A stretch of 64,000 bases of DNA from positions 12,334,298 through 12,398,297 of the forward strand of contig NC_133232.1 of the NCBI RefSeq assembly GCF_040436345.1, written 5' to 3'. The stretch comes from Pagrus major. Lineage: Eukaryota; Chordata; Actinopteri; Spariformes; Sparidae. Below, piece after piece: positions 32,192-43,451 of this stretch. The notes beneath the pieces were generated by a model, which searched no databases, had not been told where the DNA came from, and saw only the letters and a list, made by a program, of their open reading frames with translations. Within the stretch, counting starts at the first letter, position 1, and every line of letters begins with the position of its first letter. The position numbers and the translations under genes were made by a program.

Positions 32192-34934
32192 TCACTTGGC
32201 CAGTTGTTGACAACTTTTTGCAACTGGTGTATTCGCTGTCCAGAAGACCCACCATTGTTCTCCAACCTTTTTCCATCCCCAGTCAGCAGGACTCTCTGCT
32301 TCTGGCTGACGCTGGGTTGCCTGACCCCATATGCAGCCTGCCTGATACACAGCACGTTTAGTGTGTTGAAGCAGAGCTGCTCTTGTTGGAGGAATGGCTT
32401 CATATGGCCTCTGCTTTCGGGCAAACATGTCAAGTCTAGCCTCATCCACACTAACAGCTGTGCTCGATCTATCGTACATCAACAACAGTCAGTACAGGAG
32501 GGTATTGACTTAGTTTGGTGAAGATGGGAGAGGCCTCAGGGCAAATGTCCCAGGTTTGCCAGGCAGTCTTTTTGCCTTTGTTGCGAAAGGCTGATACAGT
32601 ATCACAACCTGTGAAGGTGTGAAAGAACAGTATGCCTTTGGTCTTCACAGGTCCAATAACACGGTACAGGTCATGAACACTAATCCACCGTAGGCTCACA
32701 CCATGCCCAAATGTAACCCACAGTTGCTGGAGACCAAGTTCCTGAAGGGATGGGAAGATGCTTAGTGCTATGACAAGAATATCAGTGTCATTGGCTTTGA
32801 TCATGATGGTTTTGCTACCCTTCTCTGTGGCATGTTTGGCATGTACAAAGATCCGGCTATCAGCTTCCTCATGGAAACACTGATCCAGACTATCCAGGCA
32901 GGTTTGATGGGTACTCAAGACATTGGGTCCCTTCGTTACAGCAACTATGTTTGGCACAGTCATGTGAGAGATCTTGTCAGCCAGAAAGTGGAAGAGGTCT
33001 GTTTTGTTATCATTGTGTCTGAGGAAATTCCGCCAATTTGATGGAACTTTGTTCTTGTTTGTCACTTGGCGTCGACCTCCCTGGCCCCGTTTAGATCTTG
33101 TTTCCATTTTGAGGCTTGATGGATTGTACACATCAAATACAATGTGTGTACTCTTGTACTTCATGGCATAACCATGTATTGTGGGTAGAACATCCAGTGC
33201 TGTATAGTCCTCAAATGTCTTTGATCTTTTTGGTGGTAATGTATGGACTAAAGCTGAACCATCTATGATGATGATGTCAGTATCTGGTTCTTGGTCTGGA
33301 GATGTGATGTAAGTCTCAAGGATGGAGGCAAGTTGCGATTTCTGGCAAGCATAAAGCTTTCCACCATCACTCAGTGCAGCGGGGTAGGGCTGATTCTCAT
33401 GTTGGAAGAACTCCTGCAGGTCACATTCTCTGCTCTGACAGGAGATGAAGAGTTTGGAGAATAGTTGGCAATCCTCCTTCACCAACTTCTGTTTTGATGG
33501 CTCTACAGTAGCGGTTTCTTGGCTGAAGAAGTCAACTCTATTTCTCTTGATTGGTTCATAGAAAGTGGTTGGGTTCTTTTGCAGACCTTGTGCAAATTCC
33601 TGGTATTTCGTCTGTCCCTTCTTCACATGTGACTGCAGGAGTTCTGCTGAGCTGGGATGAGCAATATCTCTTGTGTCTATGGAATACAAATCACGACTCT
33701 CTTCTTGGAATGGATTCCCTAGGTCTTGCAGACAGTGAGAAAGTTTCTTGACCTTCTCCAGGAAAATCTTTTGAGCTTGAGGTGTTTGCTCATGGTTGAG
33801 TGTATGCTCACGTGATTCTTTGGTTTGTACCTCATTTTCATATAGTGACACCAGGTGGCTAACCTCGGGGCCAGCGACCATCCATCTCCTCAGGGCAGAT
33901 GGATCCTCTGTGAGACCAATAGCTCCACCATCAGCCTTGATGATGGCATTTGCTTGTTCATGGGCTTGATCAAGGGCTAGTGCAGAGAAGTTGCGACTGA
34001 GTATTCAGAGGCTTGAGAGAGAGCCAAGCCAACATCTACCTGGAAAGCCAGGAGTACATCTCTGCCCTGTTTGTGAGCTGTGAGTTCAGGGATCTCTGCC
34101 AACAGTTTTTCCTTTAGTCTAGTAGAGTTTACTGTAGGTGAGTTTACACCCAGTTGCTCCAGACGCTGCTGGTACAGGTTGCTCATATCTGCAAGACGGA
34201 AGGCGGTAGGACCATCAGAACTGAGACTGGTTTCTACAATGTAGTTGACCAGCTCTGAGAGAACCAGAGGAAATATATCAGGTTCTGTTTCACTCTGAGA
34301 CAACTCTTTCTCAAGCCTTCTGAGGTGGGATCTCTCCCTGTTGTAGAGAACAGCGAGACATGCACGATGGTATTTCAGCTCTTGTGCTATGGCATCAGCA
34401 CCACTCAGTCTAGCCAATAATTTACCATCATTTAGTGTTTGTGCACATTCATGAAGTCTGTCGTTCATGTGCATTGTCATTACCTGTCTTAGGTCAGATG
34501 CAGGGGATTATCTTATCACAAAAAATGCAAGCTTGATTATCATGACTTCTCTGCATCATGGTTCTACGTTGCTTTGTGTGGCCTTCATCTGTTTCACTAC
34601 AATGAGCTACATTGGATTGTCGCTTCCTTGCACGAAGTAATTTGGTGTTGTTGAACAGAACTCGACAACTTAAATGATACTTTGCCTGGTTCCTTCTCAA
34701 CGTAGCTGCTATACCACCACCTTCATCCAGCCTTTCCAGGTCCAGGATCATTGGCATTCCATTGATCTCATTAAAGAGTAGAAGATTGGTGGCAAGCATG
34801 GTGTAGCCGTCATTCTGGTGAACATGATATGTCGGTGATTTGAGGTCTTCATCTTTGTCTGTCTGACAAAGACAACATTTTTCCCAATTGGTTTTCTTCT
34901 TGGCTAACGTGGGTGGGTGATTTTCATTTTCCAT
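32192..34934 (-). pseudogene. large protein with FEN/XPG-like PIN nuclease motifs, four ORFs broken by frameshifts
   Basis: Minus-strand ORFs in order: 34,934-34,494 (N-terminal zinc-knuckle-like CCLCQ...H...C and CIFCDK), 34,480-33,977 (helical, LNDGKLLARLSGADAIAQEL), 33,881-32,469 (470 aa), and 32,485-32,192 (C-terminal, AIPPTRAALLQHTKRAVYQA, WGWKKVGEQWWVFW). The 470-aa part carries, in the FEN1/XPG order, IIIIDGSALVH, HEEADSRIFVHAKHA, NDTDILVIAL and FTGCDTVSAFRNKGKKTAW, resembling the acidic and GCD..... GKK..A motifs of PIN-fold flap nucleases. Frames change near 34,500, 33,990 and 32,475, so this copy is not functional. I recall related multicopy proteins in corals and fish but know no assigned function; mobile origin is possible. 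The usual Cys-rich C-terminus is missing beside the L1. Confidence 0.6.
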
Positions 34935-35510
34935 TTTTTGGTTTTGATGTCGGATGAAGGCCGAGGGGTTATCCTTTTACTACCTTAATCAAAGTAATAC
35001 CACACATTCAGGTATGGGATACAACTAGGTTCGGGTCGCCTACACCTAGCCCGATCATTCATCCAGTGCTATTTAAGTCCCGTGTGATCTGTACACCTTC
35101 CGGGTAAGTATACATGAACAAGTCATGTATTGCCCCGCTTACCCTTGGCTCGGCTCTCCCGCGCTGGCACAACCTGTCAATTCAGGTGCGGCTATCTAAC
35201 TACATCTAACTGTTATTACTAGCTAATTGATGAGGGGCTGTTAGACAGCATTTGGGACACTAAACTAAGTTATACTACATTATTAGTAAAACTAGATTAG
35301 CTGACACTGAACCCCATGCTGAGTTCCACAGCAGTGATTTCACCATTGTGCCCTGGTTGGGTAGTGACAATCACTCTATTAAACAAATCTTAAACCCACT
35401 AAATTGTGCTCTGATAACAAACCAATAGGTTTATTGGAATTTACAAACCCCCAAAACCTAGGTAAGTGTAGACCAAAAAATGTGTTTCCGCATTTTATAC
35501 ATACATATAG
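34935..35510. other. upstream sequence of the PIN-like gene, nothing recognised
   Basis: No exon seen. It may hold the promoter or 5' end of the minus-strand gene. Confidence 0.4.
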
Positions 35511-36110
35511 ATCATTTAACAGAAATGGCGTCCATCTTGGAAAATGGTTAGCATCTTTAATTTTTCAGAGGCCATTGCCTTTTTCCAGAAGAGTGGCCCC
35601 TGAATGGCATGTTCACTGCTCATGCCAATTTTCATGTGTGTATCACCAAATGAATGATTACATCACTGAACTGCTCTGGTAAGGTGGCGGCCATCTTGAA
35701 AAATGGCGGCCATCTTGAAATTTGAATTGGCTATGTACAGTTTGTTGTCAAGTGACTCATGGAGAATGCTAATGCCAATTTTTGTGCTTGTATCACTCAC
35801 TAAACATCAATTAACTGCTCCACTAAGGTGGCGGCCATCTTGAAAAATGGCCGCCATCTTGAAATTTCCTGTGGCTGGGAACATTTTCTTGTTAAGTGAC
35901 TCATGGAGATTGGTTATGCCAATTTTCATGCCTATATCACCAACTAAAGAATTACATCACTTAATTGTTCGAACAAGATGGCAGCCATCTTGAAAAATGG
36001 CCGCCATCTTGAATTTTTGCATGGCACGCACTGTTTTTCAAAAGACTGGCCCTTAGAGAGTATCTGTGCCAAATTTCATGCTTGCATCACCATTTGAACG
36101 ATTCTCTTGA
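35510..36110. repeat. tandem repeat, period about 145-160 bp, ~4 copies
   Basis: ggcggccatcttg-type words start at 35,527, 35,686, 35,830 and 35,980. In later copies the word occurs twice, as a near-palindromic pair (ggcggccatcttgaaaaatgg then cgcc). Between them lie conserved caagtgactcatggaga and gccaatttt.atgc.t.tatcac segments. It lies between the PIN-like gene and the polymerase gene and seems to have replaced the left end of the Maverick element. Confidence 0.85.
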
Positions 36111-36113
36111 AAT

Positions 36114-39109
36114 TTGCAATTATCTGCTGCACTATTAGGCACTTCTTACGTCTGTCACCAATGCTACATAGGGTATGACAGCGTATGCAGTCATCGTTGT
36201 TGGAATCACTGCTCTGTGTGTTTAGACCCCCTGAGCTGTAAGCTGAAATTTCAGCTGTTTCTTGCGCTGATTGTAACCGTACATGTCATTCGGATTATTG
36301 TATGAGAAAGCATAAGGAGCGGGTGGAGAGAACAAGCTCGGATCCGCGACAAGCCCCCACCACCCGCAGCCAGTGCGATTTGTACAGTATAAGCAATGCA
36401 GAAAATGCTACAGGTTGTGGTACACTGGAATCGATGGCGCATGTAAACCCCACGTCTGTGAAAAACTTAAATGTAAAATATGTGGAGAAGTACTTGGGGA
36501 GGGTAATGAGAAAAAAAAACACCTGTGTTACATTCAACCGTTAAAACCCGACACAAATCACACCCAAAACATTGTTTTTTATGACTTTGAAATGTACACA
36601 GATGAGAGATTCGTGCACAGACCCTTCCTGGTGTGCACAAAAACCCTAAAAGGAGAGAAATGGAGCACGTGGAGCGCCTCGTGCGCCACCGACTTTGTTT
36701 TACCTTTCAGAACACCCGCGTATCGCAAAGCTGTGTTTATAGCACACAATTCAAAAGGATTCGACGGGTACCTAGTTCTCAACGCTATGATAGCTCTAGG
36801 AATAAAACCTTCTCTTATTATGCAGGGGAGTAAAGTCGTTTGTTTTACAGAACCGGATTTGCAGCAAAAATACATAGATTCTCTGTGTTTTTTAACAATG
36901 CCTTTGTCAGCAATGCCCAGGGCTCTGGGGTTTGAAGATAAAGTTAAAGGTTATTTTCCTCACCGATTCAGCTCAAAGACAGCTTTAAAGTACGTGGGTC
37001 CTTTTCCCTCATCTGAAGCCTGCAGTACAGAGCGCATGACGGTAGAAGGAAAACTGAAATTTGAGACTTGGTACGAGAAGGTGCATCACAGCGTGTTTAA
37101 CTTTGCAAAAGAGTCACGTCTTTATTGTGAAAATGATGTGGACATTCTCGCAGAAGCCTTCACAACTTTTAGAAACGGCTTCATAGAGGAGACGGGGGTA
37201 GATCCATTCAGTCGTTCCACCATAGCCTCGGCCTGCATGAAAGTGTTTGTCATTCATTTTCTGACCCCAAACTCGCTGGCCATCCCCCCGCCCGACCACT
37301 ACAGAAGACAATTCAAATCATTCTCACACAGCAGCATACAATGGTTAGAATGGGTCTCTCACCAAGAGGGTGTTTTTATTTGACACGCGCTTAACGCGGG
37401 TAAAAAACAGCTGGATTCGTACTGTGTAGACGGATATGCAGAGAGGGGGAGCGAGAAGTATGCGTGGGAATTTCTGGGTTGTTTTTATCACGGATGCCGC
37501 CAGTGTTTTCAACCTCAAGACCGCTGTCCGCTCACCCACACCACATTCGAAGAGCTTCATTCGAACACCATGAGGAGATTAGAAACTCTACAATCTGTGT
37601 ATAGGGTAAAAGTGATAGTTATGAGGGAGCATAGATGGAATGACATGAAAAAGAGTGATGCGAGCTTGATAAAGTTCCTCAGGCGTTACGACCCCCCGCA
37701 ACCGCTGCTCCCCCGTGATGCTCTGTACGGGGGGAGGACTTGCGCCGTGAGATTAAGACACATGGCTAAACAGGATGAGAGCGTGCGTTACATAGACGTC
37801 ACGTCTCTCTACCCGTACATCAACTGCAGTTACCCTTATCCTCTAGGTCACCTGGAAATAATTTACAGAGATTTTAAAGATCCGAGTGCCTATTTTGGGT
37901 TAATCAGAGCCACGGTGTATCCGCCGAGGGGTTTGTATTTCCCCGTTTTACCTTACAGAACACTTGCGGGAAAACTGGTGTTTACACTGTGCCGCACCTG
38001 CGCTGAGCTGAATGCTCAAAGTGGACCCTGTAGTCATGACGACGAGGCCAGAGCATTAAAGGGGGTTTGGGTCACTCCTGAGTTTAACAAGGCTCTAGAG
38101 ATGGGTTATCGCCTGTCAAAAATCACAGAGGTTTGGCACTTTGAACGTCGTGACGATTCAATCTTTTTACAGTACATGCAGACGTTTTTAAAAGGAAAAC
38201 AAGAGGCTTGGGGTTACCCTCCCGAGGCTGTAGATCAGGAGAGCAGAGAAAAATACATCAGGTAATATCAAGAGCATCAGGGTATCTTGTTGGATGCTGA
38301 CAAAATTAAACCAAATCCGGCCAAAAGACAAGTGTCTAAATTGTGTCTCAACAGCTTCTGGGGCAAGTTTGCGCAGAGAAGCAACCTCTGCGGTAACGGT
38401 GCTCGTTACAGAGCCTGAAGAGTTTTTCTCGTTGATGTTCTCGGAAAAACACTGCATCAAATACTTTTCTTTCCTAAACGACAGAGTCGCTCTGATCCAA
38501 TGGGTCTACGGTGACCGGTACATAGCCCCTCCGAATAAAGTAGACAACGTGTTCATCGCCGCTTTCACGACGGCATACGGGTGCCTAAAATTGTACGGCT
38601 ATTTACAACAGCTGCAGGAGAGAGTGCTTTATTTTGACACAGACAGCCTCATCTACACCGCAAAAACAGGAGAGAATACGTTAGAACTGGGTAATTATCT
38701 GGGGGACTTGACAGACGAGTTGGGGGGAGACATCATTCAGCAATTTGCAGCCGCGGGTCCTAAAAGTTATGCCTATCAAACAAAAAACAACAAAGTGGTG
38801 TTGAAGGTGAAGGGTATTACACAGACGCACACCTGTCGTGAGAAAATCAACTTTGACAGTGTCAAAAAGTTGGTGGATGGTTTTGTGACGCTCTCGCACA
38901 GACGAGAGCACCCTGGGAGGCTGGGTGCAGAGGGAGAGGAGGTGGAGGAGGAGAAAGAGGGGGGCTTGCTCGAAACCCCTCAACAAGGAATTCAGCGTGA
39001 TAAGAAAAGTTTCCTTCTCAAAAACTCGTCATTTCAAAAAAGGTTTCGTGTAGTGTTTGACAAGAGAAGGCTGCTGCCTACCGGTCATACTTTACCTTTT
39101 GGTTTTTGA
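36114..39109 (+). pseudogene. protein-primed DNA polymerase B (pPolB), broken
   Basis: The N-terminal zinc-ribbon part (YVCHQCYIGYDS, then CADCNRTCHSDYC) is in two frames (36,114 and 36,242). A third frame from 36,373 has the 3'-5' exonuclease: FYDFEMY (Exo I), AHNSKGFDGYLVLN (Exo II), YCENDVDILAEAF (Exo III). After an in-frame TGA (37,381) and TAA (38,263), 37,570-38,265 has YIDVTSLYPYIN (motif A). Motif B (LCLNSFWGKFAQRSN) lies just after the TAA, around 38,340. A frameshift near 38,390 leads to 38,294-39,109 with YFDTDSLIY (motif C) and GPKSYAY. All catalytic motifs remain visible despite two stops and at least three shifts. Known role: terminal-protein-primed genome replication. Confidence 0.85.
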
Positions 39110-39115
39110 GTGAAA

Positions 39116-39761
39116 ATGTCACACCTTGCTGAAGAAATAGAGTTTGATCCTAGATTGTATGTTCCATTCTCATGTCAGATCGTAGGACCTAGTGGTAGCG
39201 GGAAGACACATTTTGTAAAAAATGTTTTCGAAAACTGCAAAGATGAGTCCCTGACAATATTGTATGGATATATACTTCTTGTCAACCGATGTATGATGAA
39301 CTGCAACAAAATAATAAAAATATTAAATTCATCGAAGGACTGCCTGATTCTTTTGATGACCCTGATTTGTTTCCCCCTCATCAATCCCACCTCAATATAT
39401 TGGATGATGTGTTATTACAGGCAGCCGAGCACCCTGAAGTGGCAAGAATTTTCACGCAATACAGGCATCATAAAAATATGAGCATGATGTTGCTCACTCA
39501 AAATCTTTTTTACAAAGGTAAATACAGTCGCACCATCAGCTTGAACACCAACTACTTGGTTCTCTTTAACAACCCACGAGACAAGCTCAGCAAATATTTC
39601 CTGGGAGAAAAAGCTTTTTTCTTCAGAGTTTTGAAGACGCCACTCAGAACCCCTTTTCATATTTAGTAGTAGATCTCACGCCGGGTTGTCCAGAGCGCTA
39701 CAGACTAAGGGCCGGAATACTACCTCATCAGTGGCCCGTGGTTTATTTGCCTAAAGCTTAG
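39116..39761 (+). pseudogene. FtsK/HerA-type genome-packaging ATPase, frameshifted
   Basis: ATG at 39,116, seven bases after the polymerase stop. Walker A is IVGPSGSGKTHF; a shift at about 39,280 leads to a frame with MYDEL, the Walker B region HLNILDDVLLQ, and the sensor-like SMMLLTQNLFYKGKYSRTI. A second shift near 39,650 leads to the C-terminal frame ending at TAG 39,759-39,761. The family powers DNA packaging into the capsid and is a Maverick hallmark. Length about 215 residues is normal. Confidence 0.8.
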
Positions 39762-39778
39762 TAGCTAGACACACAGCC

Positions 39779-40092
39779 ATGTCTGAGCGCATAAAAAGGA
39801 ACGCTCCTCTGCTGAGCGCTTTATGTCACTGCACACCTCAGAAGCGGAGAGATATTCTCCGACACTGCTCATCAGACTTTCTTCAGTGTCTCGGTGAAAT
39901 CTGTTTAAACCTGCTAAAGGGGAACGTCCCTCTCACACCCAATATAAAAAACTGAAAAAGCAGAAAAAAACATCTCTGAAAAACAGACGCGCTGCTTTGA
40001 TGACACAGTCAAGAGGTTTCCTTTTACCGTTGCTCTCTACCGTGGTACCTATATTAGGACAGCTTATAGGAAGTCTGGTGAATAGAGGATAA
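39779..40092 (+). pseudogene. small conserved Maverick protein with hydrophobic C-terminus
   Basis: ATG at 39,779 (MSERIKRNAPLLSALCHC...KRRDILRHC) continues to NLLKGNVPLTP, then a shift near 39,946 leads to a lysine-rich stretch and a terminal RGFLLPLLSTVVPILGQLIG with stop at 40,090-40,092. A basic body plus a short glycine/hydrophobic tail is the usual design of a small protein found next to the ATPase in animal Mavericks. The tail resembles membrane-active virion peptides; function is inferred only. Confidence 0.6.
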
Positions 40093-40106
40093 ATTTGAGG
40101 GGAGAG

Positions 40107-41000
40107 ATGGCGAGTCAGCAAAAAGCAACTCAAAAGATGTATCTGTTGAACGCTCAGCAAATGAGTCATCTGACTCATTCAAACCCTATGCCCTTGGCTG
40201 GTGAAACTCAGACTCAAACGATGAGACGCACTGCTGAAAGTGATTTGGATGAAAAAATGAGGGTTGTATTAAATGAGCCGGGACTAAATCCTTATGAAAA
40301 AATTTAAAAATACAACGCGTTGAGATATCTTGCATTTATCAAACAAGGTGTTAAAGAGGAGAAAAGTCACACTAGACCGTCTAAAGTCTCTGAACAAGAA
40401 GAAGAAGAAGAGCAGCAGCAACAAGAATGGCAAGAAAATCAAAAGGCGGACAAAATAATTGATGAAGTAATACAAAACCTCCCCCAGCGGGATCGAAAAA
40501 ACACCTCCTATATCTTGAGAAAAATGAGCAAAAACGGTGAGGGGAGGTGGAGTGAAAAGGGTAAATTTGTTTACATGGGAAAAGTGATCAAAGGCTCCCA
40601 TATGATGGATCTGATTAAACACCTGTCATCATCTTACAAAAGAGCCCAGAGATCAGAGCCTAAGGGGTGGTTGGGTTTTTTAAATACTCTGAGCGTGTTA
40701 ATCATTCCTCTGTCCTCCGTGAATAACCCTGACACTCGCGAGCAATACCGCAGACTGAGATCGGACGAGGAGCATGGATCAAAGAGAAGTATTGTTTTAT
40801 CCCCAAAGTGGAGCACGCCTGTGACAGAGAGGGCTGGCGGTGGAGAAGAAGAAGAAGAAGAGAGGGGGGCGTCCTACAGAAAAACAAAACACTCTCCAGC
40901 ATCTTTTGACTGGAGTAGTACGCCACATGAAAATAGAGAACTAGGGGCAAAGAGAAAAAAGAAAAAGAAAAAATCTCCTTGGATTAGTTTTACTTTATAA
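40107..41000 (+). pseudogene. conserved Maverick protein of unknown function, one in-frame stop
   Basis: ATG at 40,107 (MASQQKATQKMYLLNAQQMS), then LDEKMRVVLNEPGLNPYEKI, an in-frame TAA (40,305-40,307), and the same frame resumes (YNALRYLAFIKQG). A glutamate-rich coiled stretch, GRWSEKGKFVYMGKVIKGSH and PKGWLGFLNTL follow, then a basic lysine-rich tail (KRKKKKKK) at 40,950-40,985. This layout (PYEK helix, G..V..G..IPGS, P.GW) recurs in animal Mavericks beside ATPase and capsid genes. Role not known; basic tail suggests DNA or nuclear association. Confidence 0.6.
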
Positions 41001-41019
41001 GTTGTCACTGTAGCTATTG

Positions 41020-41070
41020 ATAATAACAATAAAAACTCTTAAAAAGTTTTCGTCTTTTTTGTCTTTATTT
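41020..41070. terminator. convergent poly(A) signals between the two gene blocks
   Basis: AATAAAA (about 41,028) for the plus-strand genes and TTTATT (about 41,064; AATAAA on the minus strand) for the protease gene are within 45 bases, ending both transcription blocks compactly. Confidence 0.6.
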
Positions 41071-41611
41071 CACAAGTTGTAACAATCTTTAAACATTTGT
41101 AAAGGACACACGGTGTGGTGAAAAGATTGACATCTTTGTTGCTTCACACAGCTTTGATATTTTTTCACAAACGCAGTTACAGTCTTGTCATTTTTTAATT
41201 CATCCTCTTGATACAACGCTAAAACATTTTCAAAACTTTGCCCGCAGGCTCTATGGCATAAATAATAAACACAATGTTGACCACAGGCAGAGGACAACGT
41301 ATGCTGCAACTGTCTGTTGTGATATAAAATAGCGCTGCAACGGTCTTTTAAAACTGTAAAATGTGTTTAGGGTAGTGAGAAAAATGAGGAGGAAATCCAA
41401 AAGAGTCAAAAAAAGTTGCTGTTCCATCTTCCTCCAGGGTCAGGACCAGCCAGTGCTCCCCCGGCTCATGCGCCGGGTGTGTGTTAACAATGAGGTAGGC
41501 GGGGGTTTTAAAAGATGACGTCAGCAGCGGTAGCTGGTCTGAGGCCCACACTCCGCAGAAAGCATCTCCCACTAATTGAGCCATTAGACTCTCCAGCTGA
41601 TGGCTGTTCAT
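41070..41611 (-). pseudogene. adenovirus-type maturation cysteine protease, one frameshift
   Basis: ATG at 41,611 (MNSHQLESLMAQL). CGVWASDQLP, then HEPGEHWLVLTL with the catalytic His, and FFDSFGFPP. A frameshift near 41,350 precedes SSACGQHCVYYLCHRACG, which has the Gln-x-Cys catalytic pair, and a C-terminus ending at 41,070. The order His, acidic, Gln, Cys matches adenain (peptidase family C5), which cleaves capsid precursors. About 170 residues in total, close to the family's usual 180-200. Confidence 0.85.
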
Positions 41612-41623
41612 GTTCTTCTTTTT

Positions 41624-42855
41624 TTAGTAATAATCCACCATTACCTGCCTTTTAGAGTTGATCTCCAAAATAGACTCGTAACATGCATACACAATCAGAG
41701 TAGTGGTGTGAGGTAAAGGCACTCTGAATCTCATCTCCAGTCTTAAATTCCCATTGGAAACGGGGGATAGGGCGTCAGCATCTTTCCCAGCATTGAGATT
41801 AAAAAACAAACAAAGAGTATCCTTGTTTAAACTCTCTCCTGTTGATGCTCAGAGGTAAATCCTTCAAGTGTCTTCCTGTAGCTGTAAACATGTTGTAAAA
41901 CTCTCTGACAGATACACCGTTGTTAAATTGAGGCTGAAAAGCTTTGGCCGGTACCTGTCTTCCATCCTGACACAAGGCCAGGTATTCAACATCGTTATGA
42001 ATAAAATTGAAAGGAGACAGATTCCTGCTGCCCGTAAAAGCTTCGTGGTTCACCATGCCTATCACCACATACTTTAGCATAGTACCCAGAAAGAGGTTCT
42101 CTTGATTGCATATCCTAGAGTTTTGCGGAATGGAGTAGGTTTTCACGTTCACACGTGAAGGGGGTAGAGAGCGTTGCCCTTCATCAAGGCCGCGGCGTGA
42201 CCTAAGAGCATGGACGGGGAAACGGTAACTTTTTTTCATAAACAGAGCAGCCCCCAACACTTTCAAACGGTAGGTGGTGTTGGCAGCTCCCATGAGGCAA
42301 AAGGCGTCGGACGCTCTGGTCAGCTTAATTCTCAAATCCACAGAGTTCAAAAGAAGCCTCTCGCTGAATAATATATCGGCGTGGAGAGGTCCCGGCAGGT
42401 GGAGCTCACTGGACCTCGCTGTAAAAACGGCTCTCTGATTTAGACCTGTGTTCGGACCGTTGAGGGTCCATAGAGCCGGCGGTGTCTTTGTAAAATAACC
42501 CGGAGCTAAACTGTGTTTGTAGACTAGCTTCTGAAAAGTTGAGCAGGGTCTCGATCATAGCCCTGTAAGGATAAGTAGTGCTGGACTGTGATATCAGTCT
42601 GTCCCCCAGAATAATATAGCATTGGCTGAAGATTGTATTCAGAGGATAATTGATTAAACCTACAGGGGCATCGACTGCTAGGTCTGTCCCATCGGCGTTG
42701 GTAATTTGCACCCTGAGGTGGAGCAAGGTGTCATTTAAATCCAGATATTTTTCACCGTCCCCGGGTATAAAAAACTCTATGGGGCCTGTATCTGTAATGA
42801 CCGACAGAGGCATGACCTCTGTATAGAGTTTCTCGTCGATAGACAACTGCATCAT
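41624..42855 (-). pseudogene. double-jelly-roll major capsid protein (hexon-like), two frameshifts
   Basis: ATG at 42,855 (MMQLSIDEKLYTEVMPLSV). Pieces in order: 42,855-42,406 (GPIEFFIPGDGEKYLDLNDT, YPYRAMIETLLNFSEAS, FYKDTAGSMD), 42,350-41,799 (LRIKLTRASDAFCLMG, RICNQENLFLGTMLKYVVIG, LSPFNFIHNDVEYLAL, VSVREFYNMFTATGRH), and 41,809-41,624 (NGNLRLEMRFRVPLPHTTT, ACYESILEIN, VMVDYY). Shifts lie near 42,430 and 41,805. The pattern is that of the nematode F54H12.2-like/Maverick capsid family, about 410 residues, typical for a double jelly roll. Major capsid identity is from the family, not tested. Confidence 0.7.
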
Positions 42856-42949
42856 GGGAGCTTAAAATAAATCCAGCTCAGCCATGCTGCACTCTGCCGA
42901 TTTGTGATGCAATAAGGCCATTTTGTTTTTTGTTTTTTTTAGAGAAAAA

Positions 42950-43423
42950 TTAGAGAAATATGTCTCCGGAGCCTCGGTTTCTGCCAGCGGAGGACCTCCT
43001 TCCCTTAACACGGCTTCTCCCTACTGATTTCTTTTTTGCACCTCGTCTGGGTTTTTTATACCTTGCTAAAACAAGGTCCCCCGGGGGCCTCTTCCTGGGT
43101 CTTCTGGCCAACACCATAATACCTCCTGAGCCTTCTTGAGAATCTCCGGGGCCCTCTTGCCCGCCAGATATTCTGCTCATGGCGTGGGAGATGGCCTGTG
43201 AGGCTATGTTTTTAGCCGCTGTTTTTAGATGGGGCTTAGCAATGGTAAAACCTTTCTTAATCAGAGGCGATACAAAACGAAATAGCTTTGAAAATACAGA
43301 ACCTATCCCTCTCCCGTACATTACGGGGGCCCCGTAAAAACCGGGGAGGGCTCCTCCTACCTGATTTTCATAATAACTCACAAAACGGTGAGGGTCGAGG
43401 GTCTGATGCATCATTTTTGTCAC
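42950..43423 (-). CDS. basic Maverick virion-type protein (pVI/pX-like)
   Basis: 157 residues, open. YYENQVGGALPGFYGAPVMY, then a GIGSVFSKLFRFVSPLIKKG amphipathic segment, LKTAAKNIASQAISHAMS, and an arginine/lysine-rich tail (RRPRKRPPGD, KKPRRGAKKKSVGRSRVKGR). The Gly-Leu-Pro leader, amphipathic middle and basic tail are shared with small proteins encoded beside the capsid genes in animal Mavericks, and resemble in design adenoviral minor core/membrane-lytic proteins. It is the only capsid-block gene, as read, without a stop or shift. Confidence 0.65.
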   Translation of the reverse strand: MTKMMHQTLDPHRFVSYYENQVGGALPGFYGAPVMYGRGIGSVFSKLFRFVSPLIKKGFTIAKPHLKTAAKNIASQAISHAMSRISGGQEGPGDSQEGSGGIMVLARRPRKRPPGDLVLARYKKPRRGAKKKSVGRSRVKGRRSSAGRNRGSGDIFL

Positions 43424-43451
43424 TGAGAAGAAATGGGTCTAAAATGTAATT

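Noticed and set aside
28810..32200. A target-site duplication for the minus-strand L1
   Set aside because: No matching flanks found at the T-run end and the truncated end.
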